Shown here in pieces: positions 36,021 through 44,178 of a stretch of DNA of 64,000 nucleotides (the stretch's first letter is position 1; every line of letters starts with the position of its first letter). The position numbers and the translations under genes are program-made. The notes under the pieces were generated by a model. That model worked only from the letters and a program-made list of their open reading frames with translations, did not search any database and had not been told where the DNA came from. The DNA lies in the NCBI GenBank assembly GCA_016713535.1, contig JADJOY010000030.1, forward strand, positions 76,602-140,601, given 5' to 3'. This DNA is from JADJOY01 sp016713535 [NCBI: Deltaproteobacteria bacterium] (lineage in GTDB: Bacteria > JADJOY01).

Positions 36021-36401
36021 TTGTACGCACCCACGACGCGCACGCGCACCGACGCAGACCAGCGCTGGCTCGCCGTGTGTCGCGCCGACGAGGTTCCGCT
36101 CGACGGCGGCGCGTGCGTGCGGGTGGCCGAGCGGCGCATCGCGATCTTCCGCTACGCCAGCCGCGAGCAGTGGTTCGCGACCGACAACCGTTGCCCGCAC
36201 CGCGGCTCGGAGGTCCTCGCGCAGGGACGCCTCGCCGACGTGAGCGGCGAGCCGAGCGTGGTCTGCCCCATGCACCAGAGCGCCTTCGCGCTCACGGACG
36301 GGCGGTGCGTGAGCGGCGGCGAGGGTGGTGTCCGCACCTATCCGGTCGCGGTCGGAGACGGGATCGTGCGGATCGCCGTCGATCTGGAGGTCGAGCCCTG
36401 A
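36021..36401 (+). CDS. Rieske [2Fe-2S] protein, NirD-like
   Basis: 126 residues from a TTG start; AGGAG at 36,010-36,014 is well placed and no better start exists. The Rieske cluster motifs are CPHRGSEV (CxH) and CPMHQSAF (CxxH), spaced about 28 residues apart, within an otherwise NirD/ferredoxin-like fold (VCRADEVPLDGGACVRV, IAIFRYAS). No reductase large subunit or oxygenase gene lies nearby, so it probably acts as an electron-transfer protein for a distant partner. It may feed the oxidative enzymes of the isoprenoid operon starting 240 bp downstream, but that is speculation. Confidence 0.8.
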   Translation: MYAPTTRTRTDADQRWLAVCRADEVPLDGGACVRVAERRIAIFRYASREQWFATDNRCPHRGSEVLAQGRLADVSGEPSVVCPMHQSAFALTDGRCVSGGEGGVRTYPVAVGDGIVRIAVDLEVEP

Positions 36402-36584
36402 CCGTGCCTCGCCCCGTGGCACGGCTGCATTTCCCGCTCCTCCGAGCGGTTCGCCTGACCGACGCGCGCGCCCCGGCGGTGACCCGATCGGCACCGACCG
36501 GCGGCGTGGGCTCGCGAGAGGCCTGATTCGGGTGCCCATCGGGCGCTCGCGCGATGGCGTCGGACGGCGCGACGCTCCGCACAA

Positions 36585-36615
36585 TTGCCGCATCCCCTAC
36601 AGGTAAACGTAGAAT
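36585..36615 (+). promoter_or_regulatory. Candidate sigma70-like promoter of the isoprenoid operon
   Basis: TTGCCG (36,585-36,590) and TAGAAT (36,610-36,615) separated by 19 bp, 25 bp before the ATG of the polyprenyl synthase gene. It lies in a local AT-richer patch within 72% GC DNA. Spacing is slightly long, so this is only a candidate. Confidence 0.35.
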
Positions 36616-36640
36616 CCGGCTCTCGCTTGCCGAGAGCCCG

Positions 36641-37798
36641 ATGCCGCCCGCGACCGCGACCCCGCTCGAAGTGCCCATCCCTCACGCCGCCACGGCGCGG
36701 GGGCTCGCCCCCGATCGGCTCGTCGCGTACCTGCAGGACGCGCGCGAGCGCACGATCGACGAGATCCGCGAGCTGGTGCCGGCGCGGCGCCGCCACTCGG
36801 GGCGCCTCTACGAGCTGATGCTCGACTACCCGCTGCGCGAGGCGAAGGCCCTTCGCCCCGCGCTCTGCATCGCCACCTGCCGTGCGCTCGGTGGCCAGCT
36901 CGCGGCGGTGTTGCCGTCGGCGGCGATGCTCGAGCTCTTCCACAACGCGTTCCTGATCCACGACGACGTCGAGGACGACTCCGAGCTGCGGCGCGGCGCG
37001 CCGACGTTGCACCGCGCCGAGGGTGTCCCGACCGCGGTCAACGTGGGCGACGGGATGCTCGCCCTCGCGCTCCGGCCGCTCCTCGACAACACCCGCACCG
37101 TCGGGCTCGGCAAGGCGCTGCGGATCCTCGAGCTGGTGGCGCGGATGGCGCGCGAGTCGGCGGAGGGGCAGGCGATCGAGCTCGACTGGATCCGCGCCAA
37201 CGCGTGGGACCAGCGCGACGCCGACTACTTCCGCATGGTGCACAAGAAGACCGGCTGGTACTCGTTCATCACGCCGGTCCTCCTCGGGGCGCTGGTCGGT
37301 GGGGTCGAGCCGGCGCGCCTCGCGCGCCTCGGCCGCTTCGCGACGCTGCTCGGGCTCGCCTTCCAGGTCCAGGACGACGCGCTCAACCTCGACGCCGACG
37401 AGACCGCCTACGGCAAGGAGCTCGCCGGCGATCTGTGGGAAGGCAAGCGCACGCTGATCCTCCTCCATGCGCTCGGGGCCGCCTCGCCCGGCGAGCGCGC
37501 GCGGGCGATCGGGATCCTGGCCAAGCGCCGCCCGGGCGCGGGCATCTCCGAGCTCGAGGCCAAGTCGGTGGCCGACGTGGAGTTCCTGCGCAGCCTCGTG
37601 GATCGATCCGGCGCCATCGCGTTGGCGCGCGCGCCGCGCGGCGGCGCGCGCCGAGCGGAGCCGCGAGGTGCTGGCACTCGCGACGAGCGACGTCGCGCCG
37701 TCGTCGCACCTCGATTTCCTGTTCGGCGTGGTGCGCTACGTGATCGAGCGGGATCGCTGGAGCGGAGCCGAGCGCTCGAAGCTCGGCGGGGAGAACGC
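36641..37798 (+). CDS. Polyprenyl diphosphate synthase, one late frame break
   Basis: ATG 36641. Trans-isoprenyl diphosphate synthase that elongates allylic diphosphates with IPP. Both Asp-rich motifs are present: FLIHDDVEDDSELRRG (first DDxxD-type, with two insertions) and FQVQDDALNLDADE (second). KALRPALCIATCRALGG and HKKTGWYSFITPVLLGAL also fit. The N-terminus has about 45 extra residues. Near 37,625 the sequence shifts frame, and the last helix (REVLALATSDVAPSSHLDFLFG, VVRYVIERDR) is read in the next frame. The true stop is unclear, presumably at about 37,800 where the next gene starts. First gene of a six-gene operon with overlapping reading frames. Confidence 0.85.
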
Positions 37799-37800
37799 GC

Positions 37801-38457
37801 GTGGACTGGAAAGATCTGCTGGAAGCCGACTCACCCGACGCGCTGGTCGAGCGCCTGCGACGGCGCTTCGAGGAGCGCAGGGCCTCGCTCGGCGCGGACC
37901 CGGGCGCCACCGCGGACGACGCGGCCAGCGCCAGGACGCCCGCCGACACTCGAGCCACGCCTGCCGGCCAGGAACCCGACGCGGGCTCGCTCGGCGAGCG
38001 CGCACGCGCCCACTTCGCCGACCTCGAGGAGCGCGAGCGCAAGCAGGCTCGGCTCACCCGCGACCTCCTCGACGCGCTGCGCCCGGAGCGCGCCGCGGAG
38101 CTCGGCACGGCCCCTCCGCAGCGGCTGCTCGAGCTGCACGCGGAGGCGGGCGCCGTGACCGGCGGCGCGTTCGTCGTGGAGAACGCCAGCGCGGTGACGG
38201 TGGCGCTCTCGTTCGAGGTCGTCGGTGTGCGCGACGGGCTCGGCGTCTCGCGAGCCGCGCCGCCGATCGCGTTCGAGCCGAGCGCGCCGTCGCTGGCGCC
38301 GCGCGAAGCGCGTCGGGTGCGGGTCCGGATCGACCTCGCCGACGCCCCGTCCGAGCCCGGCGCGCGCCTCGAGCTGCAGGTGCGGGTCCATGCCGACGGA
38401 CGCCACCACCTCACGCTGTGGATCGACGTCGTGGTCGATCCCCGGACGTTCGAATGA
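37801..38457 (+). CDS. Unknown protein with Ig-like C-terminal domain, isoprenoid operon
   Basis: 218 residues from GTG 37801, with GGGGAG at 37,788-37,793 as ribosome binding site. Residues 1-110 are acidic, helical and low in complexity (MDWKDLLEADSPDALVERL, then Ala/Thr/Pro-rich, then FADLEERERKQARL). The C-terminal 110 residues alternate hydrophobic strands (GAFVVENASAVTVALSFEVV, RRVRVRIDLADAP, LELQVRVHADGRHHLTLWID) and look like an immunoglobulin-type beta-sandwich. No family is recognised. No signal peptide, so cytoplasmic. Its stop overlaps the next start (ATGA), which implies function together with the next gene. Confidence 0.65.
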   Translation: MDWKDLLEADSPDALVERLRRRFEERRASLGADPGATADDAASARTPADTRATPAGQEPDAGSLGERARAHFADLEERERKQARLTRDLLDALRPERAAELGTAPPQRLLELHAEAGAVTGGAFVVENASAVTVALSFEVVGVRDGLGVSRAAPPIAFEPSAPSLAPREARRVRVRIDLADAPSEPGARLELQVRVHADGRHHLTLWIDVVVDPRTFE

Positions 38458-39167
38458 GCGCCGTGCCGGCCGAAGACGACGGGCTGCCGCGGCTGGTGGT
38501 GCGCGGGGCCGAGGACCACCTCCTGCAAGCGCTGCGCGACCTGCAGCTCGCCGTGCTCGGCCACCCCGCGGCCGCGCACGCCGCGTACGCGGCGCTGGTC
38601 GCGGAGGGTCGTCGTTTCGCCGCGACGCCGGAGGGTGAGCGCTGGAGCACACGCCTGGCCGGCTCCGACCTGCTGCGCCGGGTGCGCATGGTGTGGGACG
38701 CGAGCACCCTCGAGCAGCTCGCGCACCCCGACGCCGCTCCGCCCGTGACGCTGCCGTCGGTGGTGCTCGACGCGCTGGTCGGCACCGCGCAGAGCCCGGC
38801 GCTCGAGAAGCCCTCACCCGCCTGGTGTTTCGTCGCTCCGCCGACCGGGGTGCGGATGATCGACGAGGTCCGCGAGCCGACGCCCGAGGGGACGAGCTTC
38901 GCGCTGCTGGTGCTCGGCCTGCTCTCCACGCTCGAGCGGTTCGAGCGCTTGCTCGGCGCTCCCACCTCAGCGCCGGCGCGCGGCCCGGGGACGCTCGAGC
39001 CGAGCCCCGCTGGCGATCCCGCACTGCTCGCCGTGCTCGGTGTGCTGGGCTTCGCGCACCGCTTCCGCGAGGTCCTCGGAGGGCTCGAGGACGACGCCGC
39101 CCGGCCGCCAGCGTCGAGCGTGGCCGCCGCGACCCCGTCCGAGCCACAGGGGAGCTGGCTCCGGTGA
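38454..39167 (+). CDS. Unknown helical protein, isoprenoid operon
   Basis: 237 residues from ATG 38454, overlapping the upstream stop by four bases. Predicted mostly helical: VRGAEDHLLQALRDLQLAVLG, AAYAALVAEGRRFAATPEGERW, LLRRVRMVWDASTLEQLAH, then TSFALLVLGLLSTLERFERLL and LAVLGVLGFAHRFREVL. No signal peptide, no known catalytic motif and no family recognised. The GRRFAATPEGERW stretch and a VWDASTLEQL segment look conserved in style. The stop overlaps the next GTG (GTGA). Position suggests an accessory or scaffolding role. Confidence 0.62.
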   Translation: MSAVPAEDDGLPRLVVRGAEDHLLQALRDLQLAVLGHPAAAHAAYAALVAEGRRFAATPEGERWSTRLAGSDLLRRVRMVWDASTLEQLAHPDAAPPVTLPSVVLDALVGTAQSPALEKPSPAWCFVAPPTGVRMIDEVREPTPEGTSFALLVLGLLSTLERFERLLGAPTSAPARGPGTLEPSPAGDPALLAVLGVLGFAHRFREVLGGLEDDAARPPASSVAAATPSEPQGSWLR

Positions 39168-40249
39168 GCGCGCTGCCGTCTCGGCTGCTGCGGCCGGCAC
39201 CCGCGGCACCCCTCGCTGGCGCGATCGCCGAGGCCATCCGCGCCACCAATCACCTCCGCCGCGGGTCCAGCGAGCCGGCGGTCGCCGGTGCCTGGAAGGA
39301 GTGGTTCCACTTCTGCGTGCTCGCGCCCGAGGTGGCGGTGCTGGTCAACCTGAGCGTGTTCGAGGACCCTCGCCCGGCCGCACGCGGCGCCGAGGTGGGG
39401 CGGGCGCTGGTCCTCGTCCACGCCGGCGGCTGGCACGGCGGCGCGGAGACGTTCGCCGCGGAGGCGCTACGCCTGCGAGCCGGAGCGCTCAGCTTCGCGC
39501 TCGGCCCGCACACGGTCGACTTCCGGGACGGTCGCTTCCGCGTCATGGGCGTGCTCGCCCGCGCCGACGTGAGCTTCGAGCTCGACCTCACACCGCTCGC
39601 GTTCCCCACCGCCACTCGCAACGCCGCGTTCGCGCACGGCTCGCCGGTCCACTGGCTGGCGGTGCCGCGGCTGGCCGCGACCGGCACGGTGACCGTGGGT
39701 CGCCGCAGCCACACGTTCGACGGCGTGCCGGCCTATCACGACCACAACTGGGGGCGCTTCCGCTGGGGGGGCGACTTCGCGTGGGAGTGGGGAGTCGGGC
39801 TGCCCGACGATCCCGGCTCGCCGTGGTCGCTGGTCTTCGATCGCCTCACCGACCGCTCGCGAGGGCGAGTGCTCACGCAGGGGCTCTACCTGTGGCGGGG
39901 AGCCGAGCCGGCGCGGATCCTGCGCGAGCGCGCGGTGCGCTTCGAGCTCTCGCGCCAGCACCTGCGCGCCCGTCCGTTTCGCATCCCGGCGGCCCTCGCG
40001 GTGCTCGCGGAAGGCGAGGCGGCCGACGTGCCCGCCACGCTGAGCCTCGCCGGGCTCGCGGGCGACGACCGCGTCGAGGCGGAGTTCGCGATCGAGAGCC
40101 TCGCGCAGGTGCTGGTACCGAACGACGCCGACGACCTGCGCCTCACCACCATCAACGAGACCGTCGCGCGCATGCACCTGCGCGGGCGCGTGGACGGTGA
40201 GGCGCTCGACGTGCCCGGGCGTGCGTTCGTGGAGCTGGTCCGTGGCTGA
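39164..40249 (+). CDS. CrtC/AttH-like carotenoid 1,2-hydratase family protein
   Basis: 361 residues from GTG 39164 (overlaps the upstream TGA). It matches the tandem-lipocalin fold of hydroxyneurosporene synthase CrtC and AttH: WKEWFHFCVLAPEVAVLVNLS, VHWLAVPRLAATGTVTVGRR, and the diagnostic GVPAYHDHNWGRFRWGGDFAWEWG, followed by GRVLTQGLYLWRG. CrtC adds water to the terminal 1,2 double bond of acyclic carotenoids; AttH relatives act on other hydrophobic substrates. No signal peptide is seen. With a polyprenyl synthase and a large FAD enzyme in the same operon, an isoprenoid substrate is likely, but no phytoene synthase or desaturase is present. Confidence 0.78.
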   Translation: MSALPSRLLRPAPAAPLAGAIAEAIRATNHLRRGSSEPAVAGAWKEWFHFCVLAPEVAVLVNLSVFEDPRPAARGAEVGRALVLVHAGGWHGGAETFAAEALRLRAGALSFALGPHTVDFRDGRFRVMGVLARADVSFELDLTPLAFPTATRNAAFAHGSPVHWLAVPRLAATGTVTVGRRSHTFDGVPAYHDHNWGRFRWGGDFAWEWGVGLPDDPGSPWSLVFDRLTDRSRGRVLTQGLYLWRGAEPARILRERAVRFELSRQHLRARPFRIPAALAVLAEGEAADVPATLSLAGLAGDDRVEAEFAIESLAQVLVPNDADDLRLTTINETVARMHLRGRVDGEALDVPGRAFVELVRG

Positions 40250-40721
40250 GCGCACGCTCGACGGCTTCGTGCGGCGCTCGCTCGCGATCCTCGAGCACGA
40301 GCATCCGGCCGGCTACCGCCGGCTCCACGCCGCGCTCGGGCGCCGCCGGGTCGAGCTCGGCCTCGACGGAGACCCGTTCGTGCTCGCCGTCGCGGGAGCG
40401 CGCATCCGCCTCGAGCCGGCGGCGAGCGAGCGCGCTTGCGCCGCCGTCGAGCTGGGGCGCGCGACCGTCGTGTCGATCCTGGACGGCGAGGTCGAGCTCC
40501 TCGACGCCCTGCTGGCGGACCACCTGCACGTGCGCGGCTCGATCGCCGAGCTGGGCGAGCTGTGGGACGCCACGCGCCTCTACCTCCACGGCCTGATCCG
40601 CTGCCCCTCGATTCCGCCGCTGCTCGATGCGCTGCGCGCCGGCGACGACCACGACGCACCATCCGTCGACCTCGTGTCGACCAACAGGGAGAACCCTCGT
40701 GACCAACCCGACCCCCCGTGA
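40242..40721 (+). CDS. SCP2-like lipid-binding protein
   Basis: 159 residues from GTG 40242, overlapping the upstream gene by eight bases. The core reads like a bacterial SCP2 sterol-carrier-type domain: PFVLAVAGARIRLEP, AAVELGRATVVSILDGEVELLDAL, then LADHLHVRGSIAELGELWDA and YLHGLIRCPSIPPLL. SCP2 folds carry hydrophobic lipids such as sterols or isoprenoids between enzymes. No enzyme motif is present. This would suit a carrier for the operon's product. The family call rests on pattern likeness and is moderate. Confidence 0.6.
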   Translation: MAERTLDGFVRRSLAILEHEHPAGYRRLHAALGRRRVELGLDGDPFVLAVAGARIRLEPAASERACAAVELGRATVVSILDGEVELLDALLADHLHVRGSIAELGELWDATRLYLHGLIRCPSIPPLLDALRAGDDHDAPSVDLVSTNRENPRDQPDPP

Positions 40722-43700
40722 CGACTTCTGGGAAGTCCTGCCGGACGGCAAGAGCCAGCCGGTCCCGCGGCCCGTCATCACGATCCTCGGCGCCGGCATC
40801 ACCGGGCTCACCATCGCGCACGAGTGCGCGGAGCGCGGCTTCATCGTGCAGGTCATCGAGGCTCAACAGGCCGCAGGGGATGCGGGCGGCGTCGCGATCG
40901 GCGGGATCGCGAAGACGCAGTACGCGGTCGCGATCGACGGCGAGCGCTTCACGCGCCCGCCGGTGCCGCACCTACCGTGGCTCACGATCGGTCGAGACGA
41001 CGATCGCGGGAACTTTCACCCCTACTCCGAGGGCGCGGCCGACGCTCGCGGGGTGACGAACGCTCGGAAGATCGAGGTGATCGCGGAACGACTCGTGGCG
41101 TACACCGGAGCGCTCGACGTGTTCGGGAAGGCCGCGGCGCCGCTCGAGGTGGTCATCGTCGGCCTCCACGACGACGAGCGGCTCGTCGATCCGGTCGCTG
41201 GCAGTCTCGAGGTCGCCGTCGAGCGGGTGTCGGAGGCCCTGAAGCTGGCGCTCGGAGCGACCAAGCGCCTCACGATCGATCACAGGATCGAGCGCCTCGA
41301 TCCGCACGCCGTCCCGCCCGGCGACCCCCGCCCCGGGTGGCGCATCGAGGTGCGGCCGGTGGTCGACGGCGTGGTGCTGCCGGGGGATCACGGCTACCGG
41401 TTCTTCCCGGCGTTCTACCGCCACGTCTTCGACACCATGCGCCGAACCACGGTGTTCGAGGGCGACGAGGCGACGCCGCGCACCACCTTCGACAACCTGG
41501 TCCCCACCCTCGACATCTCGGTGGCGCGCGAGAACGGCCGCTCCACCCACGACATCGTCAAGAAGCGCGCGCGTTCCCTCGAGGACGTGCGCTCGCTCTT
41601 CGAGTCCGTCGGTACAGGCCTCGGTTGGTCGCTCAAGGACATGGTCCGGTACGGCTACTTCGTCCTCAAGTACCTGACCTCGTGCACCGAGCGCCGCACC
41701 GAATACGAGACCGGCCGCTACGAGGAGCGCCTGCGCAACGACCTCGGTCTGCCGCGCGTGAACCCGACGCGCACGTGGTTCGATTTCATCATGGGTCGCG
41801 CCGACGTCTCCAAGGGCTACCCGTACGCGGAGGACTTCCTCAAGCACCTGCGCTCGACGTCGCAGGCGCTGATCGCGATGTCGGAGCAGGAGGTGGACAT
41901 CCAGACCTTCGGCAACGTCCAGATGCAGCTCCTCCTCGACCACGTCCGGACCGGTGACGACACGGACATGACGCTCAACGGACCGACCACCGAGGCGTGG
42001 CTCCGGCACTGGAAGAGTCACCTTCGCCACCTCGGCGTGCGCTTCTTCCCGGGAACCGTCCGGAAGCTGGTGCTCGACGAGCGCGGAGAGCTCTTTCCGG
42101 AGGTCGTGGACGCCGATTCGGGCGAGACCGTCTCGCTCGGACCGTCCGCCGACGCCACGCACGAGCGGCGGTGGCGGGACGAGACGGGCGCGCACGGCTT
42201 CCTCGTGCCGTGCGCGGACCAAGATGGCTCGGACGACGTCAGTGGCAAGACCGTCACCGACCCACACCGAAGCTACTACTGGGCGAGCGCGCTCGCTCTC
42301 GACGAGCTCTGGCTGTTGCTCGCGGCGGTGGAGTCGAACCGCACCGCGGTGACCGCGGACGTCGCGATCGTCCACCTCGCGAACGGGGTGTTCGAGGCGA
42401 CCGGGACGCACGCGCTGCGAGACGGGAAAGACCGCTACGAAGCGGACGACAGGGCCGGCGTGATCCTGGCGTACAGCGCCGCTCCGAACGCCGGCGCCGG
42501 CACCCCGGCGGGTGACCTGATCGTCACGCGCCTCTCCGACAAGAAGCAGGCGCTCGAGGCGTTCCCGGGAAAGGCCGACTTCGACCTGCACCTCGTGACG
42601 ACGGCCGCTGGCAAGAAGTGCGCGGTGCTCTGCGAAAGTGGGCTGCTCGATCGCAAGGCCGACTTCGAGGCGGTGGGGCTCACCGTCGCCACCATCGACG
42701 CGCGCATCTTCGGCTTCCTCTATTCGCGTGGCGCGAGGCGCGACTTCGAGCCTTACGACCCGGTCGTCGCGGACATGCAGGCGGGGCTCGGTCCCTCCTT
42801 CCGCCAGCTCAACCGCTGGCGCCTCAAGACCGAGCGCGACTCCGGCAAGCGCTGGCGTGCCGGCGAAGGCAAGCCCGCCGGGCACTTCATGCGCGGCTAC
42901 ACCTTCCGAGACTTCTCCGGCCTGCAGTACTTCTGGGACTTCGACTTCAAGTTCAACCAGGGCCACAGCTACTTCCCGGACTCGGAGTACGGGCTCAGCT
43001 CGATCTCGCAGCCGCAGTTCTGGAAGCACGTCTCGTACAAGGGCTACCGCAGCATCGTCTCGTTCGACGTCGGCAACCTCTACCGCGGCTACCGCACCTC
43101 GCTGGCGCTCGCGGACCGCTACCGCGCGAACCCGAAGACCCGCTTCGTGCCGCATCCCGTGAGTGCCTGGAACAGCACGCGCGAGGAGCTCGACCTGCGC
43201 GTGTGGGACCAGATGAAGCGCGGCATGCGCGAGAACTTCGCTGACCGGCTGCCGCAAGCCCGCTACGTCCACGTCGACGACTTCCTCGAGTACGGCCGCC
43301 GCGACGGTCAGGTCCTGCCCGTCCGCAACCGCGCCCCGTTCCTGATCAACGCGCCCGGACAGTGGCAGCACGATCGCCCGACGCGCACCGGTTACGGACC
43401 CACCATGATCGGGGACCCGTCCGACACGGGCGCCTGGTACCTGCTTCCGCAGACCCTCGACTGGTACGAGGTCAACAACCGTCGCTGGGTGGTCGCCGGG
43501 CCGCACATGAAGACGTTCACGCGCATGACCACCATGGAGGCGGCGAACGAGTCGGCGCGCCACGCGGTCAACCGGATCCTCCACCACATGGGCTTCGAGC
43601 TCGATCGCAACGACCGCGTGCGCCCCGGGTTCGCCACCTCCGGCCTCTTTCTGGGCGACTTCTGTCCGATCTGGAACATGGTCGACCACGAGCTCCCGGA

Positions 43701-44142
43701 CCTCGAGAGCCTCAAGCGCATCGACAGGCGCCTGCTCGACGGCGGGCTTCCGCACTTCGTGGACATCCTCGACCTCGAACCGCAGATGGAGGCGATCCTC
43801 GCCTCCCTGGAGATGGCCGACGGCGCCGTGGACATGGCCAAGGCGATCGGTGCGATCGTCGGTCAGCTCGGCAAGCTCAAGCTGCCGAAGGGTGGCGGGG
43901 TGCTGGCCGATCGCGCGGGAAAGCAGCTCGAGAAGGACTGGCACGTGCCGAACCTGCTCGGGCTCGTCGGTCGATTCTTCGACCCCGGCGCGATCTCGAG
44001 CGCCGCGGCGGAAGGGCCTCGGGGCTTCGCGCGCGAGATGCTGAAGGCCGTGCGCAAGGTGGACCCGGAGACACGCTCCAACGCCGGACCGTTGCTCAAG
44101 GCGGCCGAAGCCATCCTCGGCAACCTGTCCGGAGACGACTGA
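40699..44142 (+). CDS. Very large FAD-dependent amine-oxidase/desaturase-type enzyme
   Basis: 1,147 residues from GTG 40699 (AGGGAGA at 40,686-40,692 as ribosome binding site; overlaps the SCP2-like gene by 23 bp). The N-terminal dinucleotide fold is VITILGAGITGLTIAHECAERG (GxGxxG, residues 31-36) followed by VIEAQ. Near residue 228 the motif PGDHGYRFFPAFYRHVFDTM matches the family of hydroxysqualene dehydroxylase and isorenieratene-synthase-like FAD enzymes. Those relatives are about 450-600 residues; this protein carries large inserts and a C-terminal region of about 500 residues (YTFRDFSGLQYFWDFDFKFNQG, GLFLGDFCPIWNMVDHELPD) that I do not recognise. The frame is intact. No signal peptide. 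Probably oxidises an isoprenoid made by the operon. Confidence 0.75.
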   Translation: MTNPTPRDDFWEVLPDGKSQPVPRPVITILGAGITGLTIAHECAERGFIVQVIEAQQAAGDAGGVAIGGIAKTQYAVAIDGERFTRPPVPHLPWLTIGRDDDRGNFHPYSEGAADARGVTNARKIEVIAERLVAYTGALDVFGKAAAPLEVVIVGLHDDERLVDPVAGSLEVAVERVSEALKLALGATKRLTIDHRIERLDPHAVPPGDPRPGWRIEVRPVVDGVVLPGDHGYRFFPAFYRHVFDTMRRTTVFEGDEATPRTTFDNLVPTLDISVARENGRSTHDIVKKRARSLEDVRSLFESVGTGLGWSLKDMVRYGYFVLKYLTSCTERRTEYETGRYEERLRNDLGLPRVNPTRTWFDFIMGRADVSKGYPYAEDFLKHLRSTSQALIAMSEQEVDIQTFGNVQMQLLLDHVRTGDDTDMTLNGPTTEAWLRHWKSHLRHLGVRFFPGTVRKLVLDERGELFPEVVDADSGETVSLGPSADATHERRWRDETGAHGFLVPCADQDGSDDVSGKTVTDPHRSYYWASALALDELWLLLAAVESNRTAVTADVAIVHLANGVFEATGTHALRDGKDRYEADDRAGVILAYSAAPNAGAGTPAGDLIVTRLSDKKQALEAFPGKADFDLHLVTTAAGKKCAVLCESGLLDRKADFEAVGLTVATIDARIFGFLYSRGARRDFEPYDPVVADMQAGLGPSFRQLNRWRLKTERDSGKRWRAGEGKPAGHFMRGYTFRDFSGLQYFWDFDFKFNQGHSYFPDSEYGLSSISQPQFWKHVSYKGYRSIVSFDVGNLYRGYRTSLALADRYRANPKTRFVPHPVSAWNSTREELDLRVWDQMKRGMRENFADRLPQARYVHVDDFLEYGRRDGQVLPVRNRAPFLINAPGQWQHDRPTRTGYGPTMIGDPSDTGAWYLLPQTLDWYEVNNRRWVVAGPHMKTFTRMTTMEAANESARHAVNRILHHMGFELDRNDRVRPGFATSGLFLGDFCPIWNMVDHELPDLESLKRIDRRLLDGGLPHFVDILDLEPQMEAILASLEMADGAVDMAKAIGAIVGQLGKLKLPKGGGVLADRAGKQLEKDWHVPNLLGLVGRFFDPGAISSAAAEGPRGFAREMLKAVRKVDPETRSNAGPLLKAAEAILGNLSGDD

Positions 44143-44178
44143 GCGCCGGCCGAGCCACCGCTCGACCGGCGGCGGCCG

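Noticed and set aside
39164-40249. Naming the gene crtC
   Set aside because: The fold and HNWGRFRWGGDFAWEWG motif fit, but no carotenoid synthesis genes are present and AttH-type relatives have other roles.
40972-43944. 990-codon open frame on the minus strand
   Set aside because: Antisense shadow of the FAD enzyme gene; low-complexity composition and no start context.
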